Assembly: GCA_043228905.1 (NCBI GenBank)
Contig: JBHGNT010000008.1
Span: 14,012,001-14,076,000, forward strand
Reading direction: 5' to 3'
Origin: Azolla caroliniana
Lineage: Eukaryota > Polypodiophyta
Length of the DNA: 64,000 nucleotides
Position numbers and translations under genes: made by a program. Shown in pieces: positions 31,501-42,600 of this stretch. Position 1 is the first letter of the stretch. Every line of letters begins with the position of its first letter. The notes below the pieces were generated by a model. It was not told where the DNA came from, searched no databases, and saw only the letters and a program-made list of their open reading frames with translations.

Positions 31501-31945
31501 CGTTGGGCGGACAAGCTCAACCGGATCCGGATCGGCTGAACAAGCCAGAGCCGGATCGGAGTCCGGAACGGAGAACCAAATCAGTGTCCGGATCAGTATC
31601 CGGAACCAGGAGCCGGATCAGAGAGTTGGATTGGATTGTAACCGGTAGACTGTTAGAGGCCTACGAATCTAGCCTAGTACATAGACAGATTCCTTGGAGT
31701 CAGTGTCAATCGCTCGTATGAGAATTGAAGTATTTGTCAGTACTTCCGCCAATCCTTTTAAGGACTTGAATAAAAATTGTTGTGTAGGACATTGTATGTA
31801 CAGAGTGTTATTATTTTGAGTTGAGTTTTATGTTGTTTTGCTCTCTCTGTCTCTGTGCTTCAAGATTCCATTAAACCTGGTCTCTGTTTTTTGTTGCTAT
31901 CCGGATAAAGCAGTTTGTCAAAGCTTCCGCATATTAACTTTAACA
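31501..31945 (+). repeat. 3' LTR of copia A2
   Basis: 445 bases from CGTTGGGCGGACAAGC to TTAACTTTAACA, matching 14106-14554. The first T of the TG end has become C. It is followed by GCTAG, the degenerate copy of GCTAT at 14101-14105. Confidence 0.9.
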
Positions 31946-32930
31946 GCTAGATTTAGTCCATTGGGTCATCTCTCTATTAAGTAGTGTGTGCGCGCGGGAG
32001 TGACAGAGTGGGTAGTGCGTCCCCATTGTGCACTCGACCGCCGAATGACCCGGATTCAAGCACATTGTGCACTGCACAACCTGCCAAAATCAGAGTTCTT
32101 CTTCTTTCGGCAAGGTGTGTTGCAGTGATGCCATTGATTGGTTGTTGCTAGCTTGGGTGTTGTCCATATTTAATACACGATCAATTACTTGTTCGATCGA
32201 GTTTTGTGAAAATTCGAGCACCACCAAGGTCATTTGGAGTGGCTCCCTAAGAGCTTCGAGAAATGTATCTTTGAGTTGGTCAGTCGGGAATTATTGTGCC
32301 AATTGTCATCTTAGGTTTTGGAACTGAATTGTGAGGTTCATGTGACACTATGTAGAATTGGCTCATTAGTTCCCACTTTGGGATACGCCGATGGAAGAGC
32401 CAAATAAATCTGTCCTTGAGCTCCTGAAATGACTAGAACTCTCCCAAGTCATGTTGTGAATACCAGTTTGTTGCTTGTCCGTCAAGTGACAAGCCGAACT
32501 CAGTGATTTTCAATGCATCTGCATCGGCCATAGTTAGGCATTGCGACACATGGTTGGCTTGCCATGTTGTGAGGAAAGTGCAAACATGTGCCTCAGCATC
32601 GGCTTCCTCATTGTATCTAGGATAAGGGTATGGCATTGTGTCGATTTCTAAGTCCTCCAGAACCCCCCGAGGTGGGCTACAATCTTCGGGGTGTTCAACC
32701 TCGAAACTACTGCCATTGCTCGATACTAGATCAGGAAGCGTTGTTGACTGGGCTTCTGCTTCCTGGAGATGTTGCTTAGTGAGTGTGGATTCTATCACAC
32801 TCTCCTCTTTTTCTGCATGTCGGGACTCTATCTGAGTGTGTAGTCCCTTGTGGCGCGTTGTTCCTGTGACTAGATCCTCCTCCTTTGCTTGTTCGTTGTG
32901 TACTGACAGCTCAAACCGGGCATGCCAAAT
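31946..32930 (-). pseudogene. Gag of gypsy-like element E2, right of the A2 insertion
   Basis: Minus-strand open block at 32798-32433 with NEEADAEAHVCTFLTTWQANH and KITEFGLSLDGQATNW, clearly homologous to the E1 gag core. The region 32060-31946 aligns with the zinc-knuckle part of E1 but is decayed. N-terminal acidic Ser/Glu/Pro-rich sequence lies at 32830-32700. The rest of this gag is at 13769-14105. Confidence 0.78.
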
Positions 32931-33330
32931 TGTGTTACCCCCCTCTGGGGGAACACACTCTCAATTACTACTCTCGAGTAACCGGACCAAGGTATTGCGG
33001 TGGGAAGGAGGGAAAGAGCTTCGGATCATTTCGTCGACTGTGGACTCAGTCGAATACCAGAGTTAGGGGTAACTTTATTACGGGGAATCTGAGATATCTC
33101 ACTTTGAGGATAGTTGGATGGACTTCCCATGTATGATTAACGACAAGTAAAAGTAGTTATCCATGAGTATAACGTCAAGTGGGGAAGCTTGTATCGTTAA
33201 ATGAAGATGCAAAGAAATAAAATAAAGGAAATCCTTTCACCTTACATTCTAAACATAATGTCAAGTGATCATGGAAGCGTGACAATGTTAACACTAGTTG
33301 GAGGTTGGTTAGGTACTCTCATTGTGCATA
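32931..33330 (-). repeat. Probable LTR of family E (copy 3), right end uncertain
   Basis: It starts TGTGTTACCC after GGGCATGCCAAA, matching the TGTGTTATTCC start and adjacent primer-like site of the LTRs at 11238 and 13283. The GAGTAACCGGACC and GGAATCTGAG parts are not alignable by eye, so the far boundary is a guess. Confidence 0.45.
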
Positions 33331-33387
33331 CATGTTAGAGTCTAACTTATTAAATAAGCAAAACACCTCCTAGCAACAAAGTGAGAC

Positions 33388-33478
33388 GGACCCGAACCTC
33401 CTTGATGTCCCATACCATCAAGGGTTATGCGAATACAGACCCGAACCTCCATGTCACATACCATCAAAAGGTTATGTG
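33388..33478. repeat. Short tandem duplication, about 48-base period
   Basis: GACCCGAACCTCC...CATACCATCAA...GGTTATG occurs twice, at 33388-33430 and 33437-33478, with small differences. Confidence 0.75.
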
Positions 33479-33499
33479 AGTCGTACCTTGAGTTCCGCA

Positions 33500-36254
33500 T
33501 GGATTGCACATGCTTAGCTAACAAGATTCATAACCACACTGTCATAGCTAGCCTTCTTATATAAGCAAAAACTCTAGGCCCTAGTGTATTCACACTTCAC
33601 TACTTTATGCGAGGTAGTCAAGTGGTACCACACTTAATAGTTATCCCACACTATAAAATTGATACCATCATTCCTTTCAGAATTAACCCATACGCACTGT
33701 CTCATCATAAGATTAGGGAAAACTATATAAAACATATTTCATGATCAATTATGATTATGCACTTAACAATACCCATTATTATACTTACCTATTCCCAAGT
33801 TCGCCTACCATTTAAGGCCAAGGAATACAACTATAAACTCTAACTTCACTATTTATTCCTTCAATGTAGTCTTATGGCCATGTGTATATCGGGCTACCCT
33901 TGGAATAGGAGAGGATCATGATTACATGATTTTTGGGATGCTACTATTGTGGTCATTGGTGAAGGGTTGCTAAAATCATGCTATAAAAGACTTGAGATCT
34001 AAAGAATTTCTAGTAGAGTAAGGGTCAATGCTTTATCACATGTAGCCTTATGTGTGTGAGAGAGAGAGGGAGGTGAGCACTAATGGAAGCCTTCCACTTC
34101 TGGAAGCTCCGTTATGACCCATTAGATTTGGCTCTAGCATTGACCAATCCTCACGCCTAATTGATGACCCATTCTTGAGTATTTACAAATTATAGAAAGA
34201 AATTAATATTTAAGAGATCATTGTACAAAATTGGTTATCTTTTATTATGGGTTCTATTTAATATCACTCTTGTTCACAAAATTTGCTCCAGGGCCAACAT
34301 AAGAGAAAAAGAAGCAACATACAGGTGTACTCAATTATTATGTTGATTATCGTTTTATTGCATGTACTCGATTCAAGTTATTGTTTCCAAAGATATGCTA
34401 TCAATCTTGTTAGTGTCAATATATGATTCTTAAGCATTCAAATTTTGAGAAAATAACAACCACTGGTGTATGAATAAACAAGGAACATAATAAATACTTC
34501 CCCAGATGGTCAACCATATTACATCCAAAAAGTCCATTCAATCCTTGTAAGTAGAAACGAAACACTCCATTTTTTGAAAACGTAATTAGCACAAATTCGC
34601 ATAATCGCAACAATGAAAAGACTATTATTTCTTAGCAAGTCTGAGTAATAACCAGATAATTGTCAACTACTTCTTTATAAACATAATTAAGATAAAAAAT
34701 TGACACAATTAAACATGATGGAGTTTGTTTGTTCATTTATTCACACTTCATTACATTAATATTAGATTTGTAAAACAAAAAGTTGATCTAGTAATTTTTT
34801 GAATTTTAGATTGCTTGCACATAAACTCTTATATTTAACTTGGTATTTTCACCTGGAACTTTAATAATGAACCCATACACATTGCCAATGATAGAATGTC
34901 ACAAACGTTTTTCATATATAAATCCTCACACAAATATTCATTGAACACAAAGACAGACATTGTTGTCTTTTGCAAAGTATAAAAGCTCATAAGTCTTTGT
35001 AGAATGCCTTCTATGAGTAAACTTTTATTGCACACATTCACGTTCTCCTTATACACATTCCCAAGAATGAAAGTCACCAACTTTTGTGTCGCGACTTATG
35101 TGTGTAATTTTGCCAAATATAAATAAAAGTTCGTCGCAAACTTTTGTGGTACGTTTGCTTTTTATAAGATATCTTATAGCATAAGGCAAATGCACAATTG
35201 TACAAAATATAGCTTTTAAGCAAAATTACTCTTGAGCTATTCATTATGCACTTGAGATGAAATGAATTGTGAAAGTTTTGAAAACTTGTAGTGAATGAAA
35301 ATGCAAATCTTTCCCCAATTTTCATGTAACATCTTCAATAATTGTGTCCGCAAAGTTCTTAGCTTTTCATCAAGTTCTACTGCATGCTTCGAGAAAAGTG
35401 GCTTTATGTATGTCGAATATACATGTGTAGTACCCTAAATACAATGAAGGCCACATTCTTTTTAAAATTATATACACACAACGTAAAATGGCAAAACCGC
35501 TAAGATGATGGGCATGTTCCCAAATATCATTGGGATTTCTTTTTTATATCCTTGTCATTATTGAAAGCCTAATGAGGGGCATTCCAGTTTATATCTGCAA
35601 AGTGAGGGGTACCTTGATGTCTTGCCCTAAAGACAACTTTGAAAGGAGATGTGTACAACAAATGTGTAAAGGAAGTGAGTTATGACAGTTAAATTACTTC
35701 TAATTGTATACATATATTGAATGAAGCTTCTTAGAAAGACAAACAACGAATATGGACAAAATATAAATGAAACAATTATTAGAGGGGCCATGTTTGAGAT
35801 GTTTTCCATACCTGAGTCTTTGGGTGCCATAAATACACTATAAAGGCAACCTTTAGTTCTCCATAGAAAGGCATCCTTCACATGTAAGACTTTCAAACTT
35901 TGTAAGGTTTATATTCAAATAACTAAATAATCACTTAAAATACCGTATGATGTTAATGTGGGGCTAAGTAATTAAACACAATACCATGATATAAAACTAT
36001 CGGCGAGTCTCTCCAATACTGTGATAATGGCGATAATTATCCTTCAATAAATAAAGAAAAACAAATATGTTATCAATAATAGAAGTGATTCATTAGTGAA
36101 GTGATTTATATGCCATTTTGTATCTTGGCAGTATGGTATTCAATGCAACGAAGTGATGTATATTCTACTTTGTGTATTGGTGTTATGGGATTTAATACTC
36201 TAGACTCATTATACAACATTTGATGCATTATCTCCATAAAGGTACTACAAATAA

Positions 36255-36292
<38 letters not shown>

Positions 36293-38900
36293 CGCGCACA
36301 TGTGTTTGTGTGTACAAGTGACCGTAGAAAGGATGATGAGGAAAGGATGAAGACATACTTTCTTAGTTAGCGAGGCATATTACATGTCTAACAATCAAGA
36401 GTTGGATATCTAGATCACTTAGATGTCACTCATCATTACAATCGAATGTACATAAATGTACCCATACCAATAATCAATTATTAGAAAACTTGTTAGCCTA
36501 TATTGAGGTAAATCCTCGTGCACACAGACATGACGATTACAAGAGTGACTTGTCCAATGCATAGTCTCAATTTCTCAAGGGATATTGAAGAATTTTGGTT
36601 CAATTTTGTGCCCCCCTTGTTTATTTAGTTGTTTCGTGAATAGAGTGGTATTGATTATGAAATAAAATAATTACAAGCATGGTATTGAGATTTCAATTTG
36701 ATCAAAGTCATACGGAAAAAAAGCAAATATGATGCTTTACCAAGTCTCATACTAGGATCTTCTCAACTTATAAATAGGTGATATTGATTATTAATCCTAA
36801 CATATAAGGTTCATTTTCAAAACCAATTCCCAGCTCATGTGATCGTCGAAGAGTTGCTTTTGACCTTTCTGTGTGATCCTTGATTTAAGGAATTAGGGAA
36901 TGAAATTATGGATAGAAATTGCCAATAACAACAATGCAACCTTGGCATACATACATGTTTCAAGTTCCAATCACATTATAATCTAAAGAAATCTCGGTCG
37001 GTCATCAAGAAACACCAATATATAACCAATGCCTTGAAATTAGACATGATATGGGTGATTATCAAGATTAGAAATGCATCCATCTCACTTTGTGGTGTTG
37101 TCAAACATGTGACATTGCAAATTCTGACACCATAGGGTTGGATTGAATATGTAATGGAACCTTTGACAACCACAAATGACCAAGATGGGATGAAATAATG
37201 AATGATTAAAGAGGCCAAAGAAATGATGATTGAATGAGTAAATGGCATCAAATGGAACACACGTAAGAAGGTTCCTAATTTAACCGAAATGAAGAATGAA
37301 ATAGATTGGAGAAATACCAATACTGACACCAAAGTTGCAATGCTTGAGGATCCGGTACATCCACAAACTCTATAGTCTTAAAGCATTTGAAGGCCGGGTA
37401 GATGTACCCACACCACAATCTAGAAGTATATGGTTACCATTTCCATAAAAGAAAAGAATGAAAAGAAAAGCAAAAAACATAAGCCATCATTGAGAAAAGA
37501 AAAGAATTAGGAAAGGGGTTCTCACATCAAGAGCCTTGTCAACAAGGTGGCCATATTCCACCAAAATAAGAAGAAGAGGAAAATGATGTTTATGAAGATT
37601 AAGACCATTTATTTATTTCAAACACATTGCCCACTATAGAGACCTTTTTCCAATCATTTTAAGTATATACCCTCCCCTTCATGAATCTATAGCAAAAACT
37701 TTCAAGTTACTTTTAAGTAGTATATACCCCCTTTTCCTATCCTTTAATCCATGGTAACTTTAAAATTGATTCTTGGTATATTCTCCTCCATACTCACTTT
37801 CTAATGGTTTGCATACGATACCCCCCTTTTCTTTCATTTTTTCAGAAACCTTATTAGTATATACTTATTTGTGTTAGTTTGTAGTAAGTATATACCTATT
37901 TTTATTCATCACTTCGTTCACATTTCCTTAATGCATTTAACCACTTGGTTCCATATCTTTTTGTTGGTTTATGTTGTTAATAGGCATGAATGCCTTTATT
38001 GAGGTTGGCAAATTCTAGATTGGTTTTTGAATTTATACAAGATTCCTCCACTTTCAAAGGCATTGGAGTTTAATAAACAAGGACACTAAAGAGCAATGGG
38101 GTTTAGGATTACCTCTATATTGTGAGTCCAAAATGAGCTTTGGGCTTCGAGATTCACCTGACAACTAGCTTTGGATCCAACTTCTATGCTATGCAGCAAA
38201 AATTATCTTTTTTGTGTTACACTACAATTTCAATGGTGCATCCAACAATCACACTACTCTTGATATCACAGAATATTAACCACTACCTCTTTCCTTGGCC
38301 ACTAGCCTTAGAAGCTCTACCTTGAATTACTTATCCATAAAGAGAATCAAACTAATAGTAAACAATCTATATCTTTAATGTGTTGCTCCTATTAATGTGT
38401 CCAACAACCCATCTTATGTGAATGGGCCATATACTAATGACATACATATACATGGAAATTCTATTTCAAAATAGAGAAGACAAGGGAAACAAGAGAAATT
38501 AGAGAATGCAACGCTAAATCAGAGAGATCAAACTTCAACCCATTCTACTTCCTCCACCAAAGCCTCTTGCAACCACCAAACGTTGCCACCTTGGGAACCC
38601 CTACCCTTGTAACTCCTTATGTGCAATGAATCTTTGGTGGTATTCTTGCTTTGTCAAGTTCAATAATTAGATGTTTTTTGCTCATGTTTCATCTTTGAAT
38701 ACTCTAGTTTTCAAGAACAAGATGACCTACCTTGTTTATTCCTTAATAATGAATAGTTTTTTGGCCTCATCATTTTTCTCTCCAAGAGCATGAGCATCTT
38801 CACATCAAATAGTATGGTGTATTATGCTTTCCTTCTGTTCTACTACCGTCGTTTTACTTTCAAGTAACTAGCATTTTATCACTTTTGCTTCATAATAAAG
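33500..38900. other. AT-rich stretch, no gene recognised
   Basis: Only short open frames without recognisable motifs. It contains a (TG)15 run at 36261-36290 and many scattered A/T-rich tracts. The terminal exon and 3' UTR of the kinase-like gene (which runs leftwards from 62.24 kb) must lie below 39,686, possibly here, but I could not identify them. Confidence 0.6.
36261..36290. repeat. (TG)15 microsatellite
   Basis: Uninterrupted TG run, followed by AGCGCGCACATGTG. Confidence 0.95.
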
Positions 38901-39179
38901 TTACATAGCGCCAGAGATATTTCCAACCACCTCATTATAAAAGCTAACGATCCTGATCAAGGCACACTTTGAGAATGATTTCCCAACTTGTCGTGATAGT
39001 GACCCTGGATGAAACCATACATGGAAGGTGAACATTGACTTCATTAGTAAAATTTTATTGCAATGTAACTGTAGTTGAAACATATTTTGAAGTAGAAAAG
39101 AGTAGTACAAATTATTCATGAAGGTACATGCCATGCAAACAAAATAAGGGGCAAAAAATGAGGCTTGGAAAGGAAAACA

Positions 39180-39290
39180 TGGCATGTACACATTTACATT
39201 GACCTCTTTGGGACCAAATGTCATATTTGTAAATAGCCAAAATGTCATATATTTATAAATATGACTTTGGGCAATCACTTTATGTTGTAT
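39180..39290 (+). repeat. Relic of a C/D-family copia LTR
   Basis: The sequence around CATATTTGTAAATAGCC, ATTTATAAATATGACTT and GGGCAA matches in order the D LTR block at 16155-16215 (ATATTTGTAAATAGCCC, TATAAATATGACTTAGGGCAA). Only about 110 bases are recognisable, so it is an old fragment including the TATA region. It lies beyond the last exon I could place (39686), probably in the next intron of the kinase-like gene. Confidence 0.6.
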
Positions 39291-39307
39291 ATATATATAT
39301 ATATATT
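39288..39307. repeat. (TA)n microsatellite
   Basis: About ten TA units adjoining the LTR relic. Confidence 0.9.
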
Positions 39308-39685
39308 ATTTACTAAACCTGCTCTATTTGAAGGTTATGACAAGAACCCATATTTATAAGCTCTTAGAAAAATAAGGAAAAATACTGTTTCCCCTTCACT
39401 CATTTTTATCAGGAGAATTTGCTGTGAACTGACACCCCTCCTCGATGCGCTGTAATAAACAGATATTATACAATTTTGATCATAATCTCCTCAGCTAAAA
39501 TATTATTCTCATGATAGAATACATGAGAAGACAGCAGAATACCCCTCGTTTTTGGGATATTTACCAGAATATCCTAAGCTTTCAAAACCTACCAGAATTT
39601 TCGAAAACATATAATTATTCTGGTAAACATCCGAAACAACTATGGGTATTTTTATACTGGCTAAGTTGTTATTTGAATTTTCTAC

Positions 39686-42600
39686 CTGGAGAAGATAGCT
39701 ATGTAGTGAATCCAATGTTTGTGGAAATGTTGTAGCTGATATGTTCTTGACAATAATACCCTAACAAGAAACAAACAAGAAACAAAATTTTCTTAATTGA
39801 AAGGTAAGCTTTGGGTTTATGTTGTATAAACGGGTGGTTTCACTAGAAATTCTCTCTTAGAAAAGAGGCGCTGAAATAATTTGTGCAAGATTGCTTTTGG
39901 AGATAAGGATCATACACAATACGTAGAAATTGTAAACACAAGATTGAACTGTATTTATACTGCTGCAGTGTTTACGAATAAGACTACAATTAAATCTTAA
40001 AGAAAATTTACAAATTTAAAAGGACATGTATGGACGAGATTGTGAGTGAAGAATGGTCTTAAACCCAAATTTAAGAGTCCAGAGATGCAAAAGAGGGGAA
40101 ATTTAAGAGTCCAGAAAATGTCATCTATAATGACATATAGGTAATTTCTAACAGAAACTGACCTTTCTTATTTACAACTACAATGACATATAGGTAATTC
40201 TTATTAGAAGAGGTTTATTCAAGTTTTGTTTCACATTGTTCTGGTTTTATACAGTAACAAGAAACATAGAAAACATACAAGTTTTGCATTCAGATCACAA
40301 ACCTGACCCTTGAAGGAGCATAGGTAGTCCTGAATTGTCATTAGCCTGCTTATAATTGCCTCTTTCTCTGCCTGAAATATATGAAAAATAGTACAACACT
40401 TAGAAACATATCTAGGACATATCCTGTTGAGGTAGAGTTACTGGAACAGTATTCCAAGTCTGAAAATTTCTCAAAATAAAATCATTGGTAGAAACCTCCT
40501 GCACTTTCTTAAAAACAGTAGAGGATCGTGATGATGTTGAAATTTTAAACAGCTTCAAAAAAATTCATACAAAGGCTCTTCCTACAATCTCAGTTTGGTG
40601 GGAAGAAATTCTGAGTTGGCTATTGCTTTCCGAGCACTATGGGTCATACACATGTCAACGTACCTCGGTCTCTGTATGAATTCATTGTTTGAGAAGTTCA
40701 TGAATGATGTTTGTAGTGGGTAATGTTTGGGGAGAAGGAAGGTTCCCCTGATGTGATCCCACCCTTCAATTGTTTAGTTTATCATTTGAGAGACGCATAC
40801 GATATCAAAATGGTGGCAAGTTCTTGCTGTTGATGCCATTGTCGTTGAACCACGTCACCCTATGAGTGCTAAGATCTTTCTACATGTTATGTTGTTGCCA
40901 TTTACTTCTATGCTTCAAACATCTTGCATGTAATTCTTTAAGGTGGCATGGTTTAAATCCAGTTGATGAGATTCACAATCTGAAGTAATGCTTCTAACAT
41001 CATTGGGGGTGTTGTCGATTCACCACAAATGATTTCGTGTGGGTTGGTGCTTTACCAAATAACATCCATTTGTGTCATGGTTTAAATCCAGTTGATGAGA
41101 TTCACAATCTGAAGTAATGCTTCTAACATCACTGGGGGTGTTGTCGATTCACCACAAATGATTTCGTGTGGGTTGGTGCTTTACTAATGGATGGACACTC
41201 TATTTGTGTCTACATGTACATGGAGCGGCCAGAAGCCCACACGGTTGCACCATTCATGAGGGCAAGAGTATAGTATTGAATGATCATACTTTGTGGTAAG
41301 GGGCTCCTGAACTGCGCTTGCTGGTAATTATTGTTCTAGCATGTCCAAAGAGTGAGTCAATCCTTGGCAGCTTGCATCATAGAGAAGTGCCCATTTGTGT
41401 GTAAATGTGACCCCTAGATATACACAGGAACCCACAATTTGCCACCTGATAGGGTAAAAAAAAGTTTGTCAGAAAGCCAATACAAATGTGTAGAAGATTG
41501 TGGCCCAAGTCTTTCCTAGGTTTACGGTGAGCTCTTTTTCATGGCAAACACCATTGAGGGCATTGAGATGTTGTAGATTTCATGATATTTCAGACACAAA
41601 TTTACGTCAATGTAATAAAGAATATGGAAGGATATACCTAATATGTCAATCCCTTCACCACCTCACAAGTGTGACATGGTCCAGTACCTTGTCAATGTAG
41701 TCTGTAGAGGGTGGGCAAGAGTCAGCATCCATGCTTCACACCAATGGTGCTTGTGATTACATTTCATAGCTCCCCTCAACATTCAGTTCATCACCACACT
41801 TGACCAATTGACTTATGTAACAGGCATAATTGTGTACATGGTTCATATGCTGGGAAGGCCCCTTACATTCCTCTTTATGCCAAAACTTTTGGGGCATATT
41901 CTCAGGATTGTGGTGTATGGACAGAGTATGGTAAGGAAAACTATTGATGGCATAGGTATAGAGTATCGTAGAGAGTTGGGAGGTATTGCCATGAAGGGGT
42001 GTAGTTGGATCCAGATGGAAGAGTCCATGTTGGACAGGGTGACTATGTTTTAGCTAGAGCATGGATAAAGTGGATGATTGTGCATAGGGACGAGGTTGAT
42101 TTATGAGACAGAAGGTGGTTGTGACGGTCTGGTGTTGGCAAGGGTTATGGAAAGTGTAGCTGGCACCAATTGGGCAGGCTGGGATCGTGAAGGTTTTAAT
42201 GGTGTGGGTGGCTTCCTATGTCCTAAGGATATAGTCAATTGTGCTCCTGCCACCTTGTGGGAAACATACATGCCACTACAAATTCATTGTGCATCCTATT
42301 GCAGATAACAAGTTGGTGCCAAGACCCTAGCTCCAGTAGATGTTTCCCATATCCTGATTCCTCCAAAGATATTGAACACAAGTCCTCCAAGTCATAAATA
42401 CCACATTTCTATCTTGGTGTGAAAACATATCCTGTGTTGTCAAGTTCTGAGTCATGTGAGCTCTTACTTGTTCCTAAGTCCTCCAAAGATATTGAACACA
42501 TCATGCTTTGGGTCCTCTAAGTCATAAGTACCACATTTCTATCTTTGAGGAATACTTTACTCTAAATAGGACATTATATGGTGACCAATTTCTTCCTCTC

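Larger units (their letters stand above)
14106..31945 (+). mobile_element. Copia element A2, RT-less, split by element B
   Basis: 5' LTR (14106-14554), primer site (14555-14566) and gag start (14642) are on the left. Gag resumes near 29330 after the B insertion, followed by zinc knuckle, protease and integrase, and the 3' LTR begins at 31501 directly after the integrase C-terminal region. RT, RNase H and the polypurine tract are absent, so this is an internal-deletion derivative. The target duplication is GCTAT/GCTAG (one mismatch). The host sequence is the E2 gag. The open gag frame split cleanly by B shows that A2 came before B. Confidence 0.9.

Noticed and set aside
34835-35340. Repeated CACATTCCCAA/GAATGAAAGTCAC-like segments as a MITE
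   Set aside because: The similarity is short and imperfect, and no terminal inverted repeats or target duplication were found.
41808-42308. Two adjacent plus-strand open frames (81 and 76 codons)
   Set aside because: No motif, no codon pattern distinguishable from noncoding DNA, and they lie antisense in an intron.
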